Positions 1-8,140 of a DNA stretch of 32,461 bases are shown piece by piece; positions within the stretch are counted from its first letter, which is position 1, and each line of letters opens with the position of its first letter. Below the pieces are notes generated by a model. The model was not told the DNA's origin. It saw only the letters and a list, made by a program, of their open reading frames with translations, and did no database searches. The stretch is from NCBI GenBank assembly GCA_016192545.1, contig JACPTX010000059.1, positions 1-32,461 on the forward strand. Direction: 5' to 3'. The translations under genes and the position numbers were made by a program. This DNA is from Candidatus Omnitrophota bacterium (lineage in GTDB: Bacteria > Omnitrophota > Gorgyraeia > Aquiviventales > Aquiviventaceae).

Positions 1-2
1 GG

Positions 3-1073
3 CTGCCGGCGGCGTTGATTGAGCGGCTGACCCTGAATGACGCGCGGCTGGATGAGATGACGGCGTCCGTCGAGGCGGTCCGGGAGCTGCCGGACCCGGT
101 CGGCGAGGTCGTGCGCAGCTGGACGCGCCCCAACGGGCTGCAGATCCGGAAGGTGCGCGTGCCGCTCGGCGTCATCGGGATCATCTACGAGTCGCGCCCC
201 AACGTGACCAGCGACTGCGCCTCGCTGTGCCTCAAGAGCGGCAACGCGGTCATCCTCCGGGGCGGGTCCGAGTCGTTCCGCTCCAACGAAGCGATCCGCG
301 CGGCCCTGCAGTCCGCATTGGCCGAAAGCCGCCTGCCGGCGGGGGCGGTCAGCACGATTCCCACCGCGGACCGCGCCGGGGTGGATCTCATGCTGCAGCT
401 CGACGCCTACATCAACGTCATCATCCCGCGTGGCGGGGAAGCCCTCATCAACAAGATCGTCGGGCAGTCACGGATTCCGGTCATCAGGCATGCCAAGGGC
501 GTGTGCCACGTCTACGTGGACGAGCAGGCGGATCCGGCCATGGCCGAGGAGGTGGCGTTCAACGCGAAGTGCCAGCGCCCGGCGACCTGCAACGCGATGG
601 AGACCCTGCTGGTCCATCAGCGCATCGCCCCCCGCTTCCTGCCGGCGATGGTCAGGCGGTTCCAGCAGGCCGGGGTCGAGGTCCGCGGCTGTCCCCGGAC
701 CCAGGCGCTGGTGCCGGGGATCACGCCCGCGACGGAGGAAGATTGGACCACGGAGTATCTCGACCTGATCCTCTCGGTCCGGGTGGTGGGCTCGCTGGAG
801 GAGGCGGTCGACCACATCGCCCGCTACGGCTCGGCCCACTCCGACGCGATTGTGACCGCCGATGAGGCGGCCGCGCAGCGGTTCGTCCGGGACGTCGACT
901 CGGCCTGCGTCTACGTCAACGCCTCCACGCGGTTCACCGACGGCTTCCAGTTCGGCCTGGGCGCGGAAATCGGCATCAGCACCGACAAGCTGCACGCCCG
1001 GGGCCCCATGGGCCTCGAGGAGCTGACCAGCTACAAGTACGTCGTCATGGGTACGGGCCAACTGCGCGAGTGA
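3..1073 (+). CDS. proA: Gamma-glutamyl phosphate reductase (ProA), 5' truncated by window edge
   Basis: Frame is open from position 3 (LPAALIERLTLND...); motifs VPLGVIGIIYESRPNVT, GNAVILRGGSES, KCQRPATCNAMETLLVH and FGLGAEIGISTDKLHARGPMGLEELTSYKYVV are typical of ProA. Confidence 0.95.
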   Translation: MPAALIERLTLNDARLDEMTASVEAVRELPDPVGEVVRSWTRPNGLQIRKVRVPLGVIGIIYESRPNVTSDCASLCLKSGNAVILRGGSESFRSNEAIRAALQSALAESRLPAGAVSTIPTADRAGVDLMLQLDAYINVIIPRGGEALINKIVGQSRIPVIRHAKGVCHVYVDEQADPAMAEEVAFNAKCQRPATCNAMETLLVHQRIAPRFLPAMVRRFQQAGVEVRGCPRTQALVPGITPATEEDWTTEYLDLILSVRVVGSLEEAVDHIARYGSAHSDAIVTADEAAAQRFVRDVDSACVYVNASTRFTDGFQFGLGAEIGISTDKLHARGPMGLEELTSYKYVVMGTGQLRE

Positions 1074-1088
1074 TGGAAAACACATTCG

Positions 1089-1204
1089 TCATCTGGCGGG
1101 GCCTGCCGCTGCGCGACCCCACCGTCCGTCCTCGTCCGCCACAGATCGCGGCGGACCTGCGGGCGGGCGGCGGGGGCCCCCGCTCCGCGTCACCCGCCAG
1201 ATGA
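1089..1204. repeat. Palindromic element E1 between proA and nadD
   Basis: Perfect 12-bp inverted arms TCATCTGGCGGG (1089-1100) / CCCGCCAGATGA (1193-1204). Internal hairpins GTCCGCC/GGCGGAC (1134-1140/1150-1156) and GCGGGGGCCCCCGC (1170-1183). The right arm contains the nadD ATG. Confidence 0.85.
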
Positions 1205-1773
1205 GGCGACTTGGCATCTTGGGGGGCACGTTTAATCCGATTCACCTCGGGCACCTGCTTCTGGCGGAATGCGCCCGCGAGCAGTATGCGCTCGACCAGG
1301 TCTGGTTCATGCCCACCGCCGTCCCGCCGCACAAATCCGCCCGCAGGCTCCTCGACGCGCGGCACCGCCTCGCCATGGTCCGCCTGGCGGTCCGGGGGCA
1401 TCCGGCCTTTCGCGCCTCGGATTTGGAGTTGCAGCTCGGCGGCGTCTCGTATACCATCAGAACGATTCACGCGCTTCGGCGGCGGGTTCCGGGGGCGCGG
1501 CTGTTCTATCTGGTGGGCGCGGATCTGCTGGCGGTGGAGTGGCATCGGATGGACGCCTTGCGGCGGCTCTGCACCTTTGCGGCGGCGGGCCGTCCGGGAC
1601 ACGCGATGCGCCGTGTCGCCGGGATGCGGCGGATCGCGATGCCGCAGGTGGACGTGTCCTCCTCGATGATCCGCGGGCGGATCCGCCGGGGACAGTCCAT
1701 CCGGTACCTGGTGCCTGACGCCGTGGCCCGGTATATCGCCCGTCACCGCCTCTACCAAGGAGCCGGCCGATGA
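1201..1773 (+). CDS. nadD: Nicotinate-nucleotide adenylyltransferase
   Basis: MRRLGILGGTFNPIHLGHLLLAECAREQYALDQVWFMPTAVPPHK; nucleotidyltransferase GGTFNPIHxGH motif; SSSMIRGRIRRG near the C-terminus. Confidence 0.95.
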   Translation: MRRLGILGGTFNPIHLGHLLLAECAREQYALDQVWFMPTAVPPHKSARRLLDARHRLAMVRLAVRGHPAFRASDLELQLGGVSYTIRTIHALRRRVPGARLFYLVGADLLAVEWHRMDALRRLCTFAAAGRPGHAMRRVAGMRRIAMPQVDVSSSMIRGRIRRGQSIRYLVPDAVARYIARHRLYQGAGR

Positions 1774-1878
1774 TCCCACGCCCTGCTGGGTTTCGCCGTC
1801 CTACAGTCCAACCATCGCCGAAGGCGAAACGTCCCGCCATGACGGGACGGCCTTCGGCCTACCAGCAGGGCGTGGGAT
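1773..1878. repeat. Multi-branched palindromic element E2 at nadD stop / corA start
   Basis: Perfect 17-bp arms ATCCCACGCCCTGCTGG (1773-1789) / CCAGCAGGGCGTGGGAT (1862-1878). Internal stems GTTTCGCC/GGCGAAAC, CGTCCCG/CGGGACG and GGCC-ttc-GGCC. Flanked by direct ATGA copies at 1770-1773 and 1877-1880. Confidence 0.9.
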
Positions 1879-2842
1879 GATTCGGTCCTACCGCTATCAC
1901 CCGACCGGAGAGCTGGAGTGGAACATCCCTGCGGAGCGCTTCCGGGAGGCCCTGGCGGATCCCCAGAGCCTCCTGTGGGTGGACATCGAGGATCCGGAAG
2001 ACGCCGAGATCGAGCTCCTGCTGGAGGTCTTCGATCTGCATCCGCTGACGGTCGAAGACTGCATCATGCCCAACGTCCGCCCGAAGATCGAGGAGTTCGA
2101 CCGCTACCTCTTCGTCGTGCTGCAGGGCCTGAAGCGCAACGACGCCAAGCGCCTCACCCCGACCGAGGTCGATTTCTGCATCGGCCGGAACTTCCTCGTG
2201 ACGGTGCGCTCGGAACGGATGAAAGTCCTGGACGAAGAGTGCATCCGGGTCGAGAAGAAGTCCCCCGTCATCAAGCGGGGAGCGGACTTCCTCTTCTATT
2301 CGATCGCGGACTCGCTCATTGACAGCTATTTTCCGATCCTCGACGAGGTGGAGGCGAGGGTGGATGAGCTGGAGACCCGGCTGCTGGCGGATTCCACGCA
2401 GGCGACGGTGAGCGCGCTGCTGGACGTGTATGGCGAGCTCATGATCCTGCGCCGGACCCTGGCGCCGCACCGGGAGATCCTCAGCCGATTCAACCGCGGG
2501 GACCTGCCGTTCATCACGCCCGCCAACGCCATCTACTTCCGCGACATCTACGACCACCTCCTGCGGATGAGCGATCTGGTGGATGCCTGCCGCGAGGTCA
2601 CGACGATGTCGCTGGAGGCCTACGCGACCATCGTGTCCAACCGGCTCAACGAGATCATGAAGACGCTGACGGCCATCGCCACGCTGGCCCTGCCGCTGAT
2701 CGTCGTGACCGGGATCTACGGGATGAATTTCTCCGAGCATCCGGAGCTGGGGCCGCGCTGGATCTACCATGTCTTTTCGGCAGGGATGCTGCTGGCCCTG
2801 CCGGTGATGGCGTGGGCCTTCCGCAAAAACCGATGGTTGTAG
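1877..2842 (+). CDS. corA: CorA-family Mg2+/Co2+ transporter
   Basis: C-terminal TIATLALPLIVVTGIYGMNFSEHPELG with the CorA GMN motif; two C-terminal TM segments; N-terminal VDIEDPEDAEIELLLEVFDLHPLTVEDC. Confidence 0.9.
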   Translation: MIRSYRYHPTGELEWNIPAERFREALADPQSLLWVDIEDPEDAEIELLLEVFDLHPLTVEDCIMPNVRPKIEEFDRYLFVVLQGLKRNDAKRLTPTEVDFCIGRNFLVTVRSERMKVLDEECIRVEKKSPVIKRGADFLFYSIADSLIDSYFPILDEVEARVDELETRLLADSTQATVSALLDVYGELMILRRTLAPHREILSRFNRGDLPFITPANAIYFRDIYDHLLRMSDLVDACREVTTMSLEAYATIVSNRLNEIMKTLTAIATLALPLIVVTGIYGMNFSEHPELGPRWIYHVFSAGMLLALPVMAWAFRKNRWL

Positions 2843-3849
2843 TCCCACCGCTGGTCATCGCGCTGGCGGCGCTCTTGTGCGTGTCCGCGGTGTTGTCCCT
2901 CACCGAGGCGTCGTTCCTTGCGGTCAACAAGGTGCGCCTCCGCCACCTCATGCAGCGGGGCAATCCCGCGGCCAGGCTGGTCTACCACCTCCTGACCCGG
3001 CTCGACCGGCTGATTGTGACGATCCTGGTCGGCAACAACCTGGTGAACGTCATCATCACCGTGGTGGGCACGGTGCTGTTCGTCGAGCTCCTGGGGGTGC
3101 GTCGTGGGCCGCTCGCCGCGACGGTCGCCATCACGGTGCTGCTGCTGGTGTTTGCTGAAATCACGCCAAAGTTGTTTGCGGCGACCCATGCCGACCGTGT
3201 CGCCCTCATCCTGGCCCGGCCCAGCCAATGGCTGATTCTTCTCATGCGCCCGCTCGTCTGGCTGTTCACCGGCGTCAGCCAGACGATCCTCCGCCTGCTG
3301 GGGGAGCGGAGGCTCGCGCGCTCGCCGCTGGTGACCGAGGAGGAGCTGAAGGTGATGATCGAGATGGGGCGGGAAGCCGGCGTCGTCGCGGAGCATGAGC
3401 TGCGGATGCTCCATCGGATCTTCGAGTTCGACGACACCCTCGTGCGGGACGTGATGGTCCCTCGGGAGGCCATCGCGGGCGTCAACATCAGCGAGCCGCC
3501 TGAGGCCGCGCTCGATCTCTTCATCGAAGAAGGGCACTCCCGGATTCCGGTCTATCGGGACTCCATCGATCAGATCGAGGGGATCATCTATGCCCGCGAC
3601 CTCCTGGCGGTCTGGCGGCATCAGGGCTTGTTCGTCTTGCCGGACCTCATCCGGCCGGCCTACCTCGTGCCGGAGACCACGCGCGTGGCCCAGCTCCTGA
3701 GCGATTTTCAGCGGCTGAAGGTTCAGATCGCCGTGGTCCAGGACGCCAAGCAGGCGACCGTCGGCCTGGTGACGCTGGAAGATCTCCTCGAGGAAATTGT
3801 CGGCGAGATCCGGGAGGACATCCGGGGGACCGGTGCGCGGCGGGGTTGA
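2833..3849 (+). CDS. HlyC/CorC-family (CNNM/DUF21 plus CBS) transporter
   Basis: N-terminal TM domain with LTEASFLAVNKVRLRHL and VGNNLVNVIITVVGT; FAEITPKLFAATHAD; CBS region VRDVMVPREAIAGV...GHSRIPVYRDSIDQIEGIIYARDLL. Start ATG 2833 overlaps the corA-like gene. Confidence 0.9.
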   Translation: MVVVPPLVIALAALLCVSAVLSLTEASFLAVNKVRLRHLMQRGNPAARLVYHLLTRLDRLIVTILVGNNLVNVIITVVGTVLFVELLGVRRGPLAATVAITVLLLVFAEITPKLFAATHADRVALILARPSQWLILLMRPLVWLFTGVSQTILRLLGERRLARSPLVTEEELKVMIEMGREAGVVAEHELRMLHRIFEFDDTLVRDVMVPREAIAGVNISEPPEAALDLFIEEGHSRIPVYRDSIDQIEGIIYARDLLAVWRHQGLFVLPDLIRPAYLVPETTRVAQLLSDFQRLKVQIAVVQDAKQATVGLVTLEDLLEEIVGEIREDIRGTGARRG

Positions 3850-3933
3850 CAGCACCGGAAGCCCCATGCTAGTCTTGAACGGTCGTGTCGGCCCTGGAGT
3901 GACGCGGAGTTCGTGCAACCAACAGGAGGATGG

Positions 3934-4074
3934 ATGGACGCGTACTGCGTGAAATGCAAGGGCAAGAAGGAAATGAAGGACGCGCAGAAGGTCAAGATGA
4001 AGAACGGCCGGTCGGCCATGAAGGGGCGCTGCCCGGACTGCGGGACCGGGCTCTACCGGATTATGAAGGCTTGA
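3934..4074 (+). CDS. 46-aa zinc-ribbon-like protein, DUF5679-like
   Basis: ATG 3934 after AGGAGG (3924-3929): MDAYCVKCKGKKEMKDAQKVKMKNGRSAMKGRCPDCGTGLYRIMKA, with two CxxC pairs. Too short to appear in the supplied ORF track. Confidence 0.8.
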   Translation: MDAYCVKCKGKKEMKDAQKVKMKNGRSAMKGRCPDCGTGLYRIMKA

Positions 4075-4472
4075 CCCTCCTCCCTGAAGGGCTGGCACGG
4101 CTTGCGGCGCAGGCCGCCATCGCCAAACTCGCGGAGGATGTGGTGGTGATGGACCTCAGGAGCCTGTCGAGCGTGAGCGACTTCTTCGTGCTGGCGACTG
4201 CCGCAAGCCGGCGGCAGCTCCGGGCGATTGTGGAGGACATCGACGGCGCCCTGCGTCGGGAAGGGCGGCGGGTCCGGCACGTGGAAGGATTGGACGCGGC
4301 TGCCGCCGGACGGGCGGCCCACGAACCCAGCGCCTTTGCGTGGGTCCTGATGGATTGCGGAAGTCTGGTCGTGCACCTGTTCACGCCTCCTGCCCGCGAG
4401 TTTTATCAACTCGAGCGCCTGTGGGGTGATGCCCCGCAGGTTCCCCTTGACCCGCTCCCCGCAAGGCAGTAA
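4071..4472 (+). CDS. rsfS: Ribosomal silencing factor RsfS
   Basis: AIAKLAEDVVVMDLRSLSSVSDFFVLATAASRRQLRAIVEDI...FAWVLMDCGSLVVHLFTPPAREFYQLERLWGDAP. Likely TTG start 4071, overlapping the upstream TGA; the ORF-track start 3930 would run through the small zinc-ribbon gene out of frame. Confidence 0.88.
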   Translation: MTLLPEGLARLAAQAAIAKLAEDVVVMDLRSLSSVSDFFVLATAASRRQLRAIVEDIDGALRREGRRVRHVEGLDAAAAGRAAHEPSAFAWVLMDCGSLVVHLFTPPAREFYQLERLWGDAPQVPLDPLPARQ

Positions 4473-4499
4473 GTCGTCACGTCTGGGCTGACCGTCTCG

Positions 4500-6161
4500 A
4501 TGCAGCTGATCGATCAACTGAACACCGTTCTCCGGCAGGCGGTTGGCGCGTGCGAGCCGTCGGCACCGACGGACTCGCTGCGCTGGGACGTCCCCAAGGA
4601 TCCCTCCTTCGGGGATCTGTCCTGCCCGGTGGCGTTCAGGCTGGCCTCCGGCCTTCGGAAGGCGCCTCTCCAGGTTGCGGAGCAGCTGGTCGCGGCGCTG
4701 CAGGACGCCGTGCACGGCTCGCGCGCGAGCCGCTGGGTGGACCGCCTGGAAGCCAAAAGCGGGTTCGTGAATCTCTTCCTGTCTCAGCAGGCCCTGCGGC
4801 AGATCCTGGCGCACATCCTCCGCAGCCGCGGGCGCTACGGCACCAGCCGGCTGGGAGCCGGGCGGTCGGTGCTGGTCGAATTTGTCAGCGCCAATCCCAC
4901 TGGCCCCTTGAGCGTCGCGCACGGCCGGCAGGCCGCGGTCGGCGATGCGCTGGCGCGGGTGCTGCGCTCGCAGGGCTGGCGCGTGACCACGGAGTTCTAT
5001 CTCAATGACGTGGGCCGGCAGGTGGAGCTGCTGGGCGCGTCGCTGCGCGCCCGGTATCTCGAACAGCTGGGACAGCCCACGCCCATCCCGGAAGGCGGGT
5101 ATCAGGGGCCGTATCTCGTTGAGAGCGCTGGGAACCTGGTTCGAGCACAGCAGGACACGCTGCGAGACAGAGAATTGAAGTGGTTTATCAAGACGGCCAG
5201 AGAGGAGCAACTGGCCGTCATCAAGGACGACCTGAAGCATTTCGGACTGGTGTTTGACTCATGGGTCAGCCAAGAGGACGACCTCGAACGGCCCGGCAAA
5301 GTGGATGTGGTGCTGGAACAGCTCAAGGCCAGAGGCGTCCTGTATGACGCCGAGGGGGCCACGTGGTTCGCCTCCACCAAGTTCGGCGACGACAAGGACC
5401 GGGTGGTGCGCAAGCAGTCCGGCGAGCTGACCTACCTGGCGCCGGACATCGCCTACCACGAGCAGAAATTCCGGCGGGGCTACGACCGGCTCATCAACCT
5501 CTGGGGCCCGGACCATCACGGCTACATCGCGCGCCTCAAGGCGGCGGTGACCGCGCTCGGCCTGCCGGCGGACCGGCTCACCGTCAAAATCGTCCAGTTG
5601 GTCACCCTCTCGCGCCACGGCACGGTGGTGCCGATGTCCAAGCGCGAGGGCGAGTACGTGAAGTTCCGCGACGTGCTCGACGAAGCCGGCGTGGACGCGA
5701 CGAGGTTCTTCTACCTCATGCGCACGATGGATAGCCATCTCGATTTCGACCTGGACCTGGCCACCTCCCAGTCCAACGAGAACCCGGTCTACTACGTCCA
5801 GTACGCCCACGCCCGCATCTGGAGCATCCTGGGCTATGCCAGGCGGCAGCTGCCGTGGTTCACGCGGCTCGGGAGCGCGAACCTCGCGCTCCTCGGAGAG
5901 CCGGAGGAACGCCTCCTGCTGCGGCACCTGTTTCAGTTCCCGATGGTCGCCGCCGCGTGCGCCCAGGCGCTTGAGCCGCACGGTCTGACCGTCTATCTGC
6001 AGAAACTCGCCGAGCTCTTCCACGTCTTCTACACCAAGCACCGCGTCATCGGGGAGGACGTCGCGCGCTCCCGCGCCCGCCTGGAGCTGATCCGCGCGGC
6101 CCGCTGGGTGATCGAGAACGGGCTGGGATTATTGGGGGTCGCCGCGCCCAAGCGGATGTGA
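4500..6161 (+). CDS. argS: Arginyl-tRNA synthetase
   Basis: VLVEFVSANPTGPLSVAHGRQAAVGDALARVL (class I HxGH-type signature as VAHGR), LINLWGPDHHGYIARLKAAV, VVPMSKREGEYVKFRDVLDEAG. Confidence 0.95.
   Translation: MQLIDQLNTVLRQAVGACEPSAPTDSLRWDVPKDPSFGDLSCPVAFRLASGLRKAPLQVAEQLVAALQDAVHGSRASRWVDRLEAKSGFVNLFLSQQALRQILAHILRSRGRYGTSRLGAGRSVLVEFVSANPTGPLSVAHGRQAAVGDALARVLRSQGWRVTTEFYLNDVGRQVELLGASLRARYLEQLGQPTPIPEGGYQGPYLVESAGNLVRAQQDTLRDRELKWFIKTAREEQLAVIKDDLKHFGLVFDSWVSQEDDLERPGKVDVVLEQLKARGVLYDAEGATWFASTKFGDDKDRVVRKQSGELTYLAPDIAYHEQKFRRGYDRLINLWGPDHHGYIARLKAAVTALGLPADRLTVKIVQLVTLSRHGTVVPMSKREGEYVKFRDVLDEAGVDATRFFYLMRTMDSHLDFDLDLATSQSNENPVYYVQYAHARIWSILGYARRQLPWFTRLGSANLALLGEPEERLLLRHLFQFPMVAAACAQALEPHGLTVYLQKLAELFHVFYTKHRVIGEDVARSRARLELIRAARWVIENGLGLLGVAAPKRM
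4715..4732. repeat. 18-bp perfect palindrome inside argS
   Basis: CGGCTCGCGCGCGAGCCG; encodes part of HGSRASR near the N-terminal domain. Confidence 0.6.
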
Positions 6162-8074
6162 GTGTCATGTTGGAGTACCGCCGGTTCTATGTCGGGGAAC
6201 GACTCAACCTGGAGCAGGTGCTGGACCAACTGATGCGCTTCGGCTATCAGCGCGTGCCGCAGGTGGCGGATCCGGGGGACCTCGCCGTGCGCGGCGGGAT
6301 CCTGGATATCTTTCCCGCCACGTTCGAATGCCCCCTGCGCCTGGAGCTGGCGGGCTCGCGCCTCGCGTCCATCCGGGGCTTCAACCCGGTGACCTTCGAG
6401 ACGCTCGACCGCCACTCCATGGTCGTCGTCCTCCCGCGCCAGCTGCGCATGCGCATGAGCGGGCGCGGGATCCTCGATCTCGAGACGCCCTTTGAGGGGG
6501 CCCTCGACCTCACGGAGGGCGATCTCGTCGTGCATCTCGAACACGGGATCGGGCGGTTCTGCGGGCGCACGACCCTGGCGACCAGCCAGGGGCAGACCGA
6601 TGCGCTGATCCTCGAGTACGCGGGCGGCGACCGGCTCTACGTGCCGATGGACCAGCTGCATCTGGTCCAGCGATACGTCGGGTTCGGCTCACGCCTGCCG
6701 GCCCTGCACACGTTGGGCGGCAGCGCCTGGGAACGGGCCAAGGCCAAGGCGTATCTCGGCGCCTGGACGTACGCGAACGAGCTCCTGAGCGTGCAGGCCA
6801 GGCGCCTGGCGCTTCCCGGCCACACGTTCTCCAAGGACCATGAATGGCAGCGGGATTTCGAGCGGGCCTTTCCGTATCGCGAGACCCCGGACCAACTCGC
6901 CGCCACCGAGCAGGTCAAGCAGGACATGGAGGACGCCCGTCCGATGGATCGCCTGCTCCTCGGGGACGTGGGCTACGGCAAGACCGAGGTCGCGCTGCGC
7001 GCCGCGTTCAAGACGGTGATGGACCAGAAGCAGGCGGCCGTGCTCGTGCCGACGACGATCCTGGCCTACCAGCATGCCCGGACCTTCACCGCGCGCCTGC
7101 AGGCCTTTCCGGTCCAGGTCGAGACGCTCTCCAGGTTTCAGACGCCCGCCGAGCAGCACCGCATCCTGGAGGCCCTGAGGGCCGGCGCGTGCGACATCGT
7201 GATCGGGACGCACCGGCTGCTGTCCGGCGACGTGCAGTTCAAGGATCTCGGGCTGCTGATCATCGACGAGGAGCAGCGCTTCGGCGTGCGGGAGAAGGAG
7301 CAGTTGAAGGCGTGGCGCACGCAGGTGGACGTCCTGGTGCTGTCGGCGACCCCGATCCCGCGGACGCTGTACCTGGCGCTGATGGGCTCCCGGGAGATGT
7401 CGCTGATCATGACCCCGCCGGAGAACCGGCATCCGGTGGAGACGGCGGTCGCCGAGGACGATGACGACTCGCTCCGGCGGTGGATCCGGAAGGAGCTGGC
7501 CCGGCAGGGGCAGGTGTACGTCGTGCACAACCGGGTGTATGACATTCACCAGCTGGCCGCGCGCATCCGGCGCCTGGTGCCGGAGGCGCGGGTGGGTGTG
7601 GGGCACGGACAGCTGCCCGAGGAGGCGCTGGAGCGCACCGTGCTGGAGTTCATCGAGGGCCGGCTCGACGTGCTGGTGACGACGACGATCATCGAATCCG
7701 GCATCGACATCCCCAACGCCAACACCCTCATCGTCAACCGCGCCGACCAGTTCGGATTGGCGGACCTGTATCAGCTCCGGGGCCGGGTGGGCCGGTTCAC
7801 CCGCAAGGCCTACGCCTACCTCTTGGTCCCGCGGGGCGGCGGGCTGTCGCAGGAGGCCCGCGAGCGCCTGCGCGCCATCATGCAGCACACCGAGCTGGGC
7901 GCGGGCTTCAAAATCGCCATGGAAGATTTGAAACTCCGCGGGGCCGGCAACCTGCTCGGCATCGAGCAGCACGGCCACATCACGGCGGTCGGCTTCGATC
8001 TCTACTGCCGGCTGCTGCGCGAAGCCATCACCCACATCAAGCACGAGCAACCGGTTCCGGTCGGTGCCGCATGA
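6158..8074 (+). CDS. mfd: Mfd-like transcription-repair coupling factor, shortened at both ends
   Basis: AVRGGILDIFPATFECPLRLEL (UvrB-like D1b segment), GDLVVHLEHGIGRFCG (RNAP-interaction domain), LLGDVGYGKTEVALRAAF, LLIIDEEQRFGVREKEQLKAWRTQVDVLVLSATPIPRTL, TTTIIESGIDIPNANTLIVNRADQFGLADLYQLRGRVGR. Only 638 aa; argS ends directly upstream (GTGA overlap). Confidence 0.9.
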   Translation: MSVMLEYRRFYVGERLNLEQVLDQLMRFGYQRVPQVADPGDLAVRGGILDIFPATFECPLRLELAGSRLASIRGFNPVTFETLDRHSMVVVLPRQLRMRMSGRGILDLETPFEGALDLTEGDLVVHLEHGIGRFCGRTTLATSQGQTDALILEYAGGDRLYVPMDQLHLVQRYVGFGSRLPALHTLGGSAWERAKAKAYLGAWTYANELLSVQARRLALPGHTFSKDHEWQRDFERAFPYRETPDQLAATEQVKQDMEDARPMDRLLLGDVGYGKTEVALRAAFKTVMDQKQAAVLVPTTILAYQHARTFTARLQAFPVQVETLSRFQTPAEQHRILEALRAGACDIVIGTHRLLSGDVQFKDLGLLIIDEEQRFGVREKEQLKAWRTQVDVLVLSATPIPRTLYLALMGSREMSLIMTPPENRHPVETAVAEDDDDSLRRWIRKELARQGQVYVVHNRVYDIHQLAARIRRLVPEARVGVGHGQLPEEALERTVLEFIEGRLDVLVTTTIIESGIDIPNANTLIVNRADQFGLADLYQLRGRVGRFTRKAYAYLLVPRGGGLSQEARERLRAIMQHTELGAGFKIAMEDLKLRGAGNLLGIEQHGHITAVGFDLYCRLLREAITHIKHEQPVPVGAA

Positions 8075-8140
8075 TCCCGCACCTTTCTGGATTCACGTTT
8101 CTAACGTCCAGGATCGTGAATGGTCTGAAAGGTGCGGGAT
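8074..8140. repeat. Palindromic element E3 at mfd stop / surA-like start
   Basis: Perfect 14-bp arms ATCCCGCACCTTTC (8074-8087) / GAAAGGTGCGGGAT (8127-8140); inner ATTCACG/CGTGAAT stem. Flanked by direct ATGA copies at 8071-8074 and 8139-8142. Confidence 0.9.

Noticed and set aside
1773-1878. Cloverleaf-like fold considered as a tRNA or tmRNA-like gene
   Set aside because: The outer stem is 17 bp, not 7; there is no tRNA-like T-loop signature or anticodon arm, and it sits exactly between stop and start codons like the E3 element.
2764-4098. Long minus-strand ORF (444 aa), with similar ones at 6689-8050, 12800-14368, 26489-27841 and 31067-32401
   Set aside because: These are antisense shadows of confidently identified + strand genes in high-GC DNA; the proteins are His/Arg/Asp-rich low-complexity text without recognisable domains.
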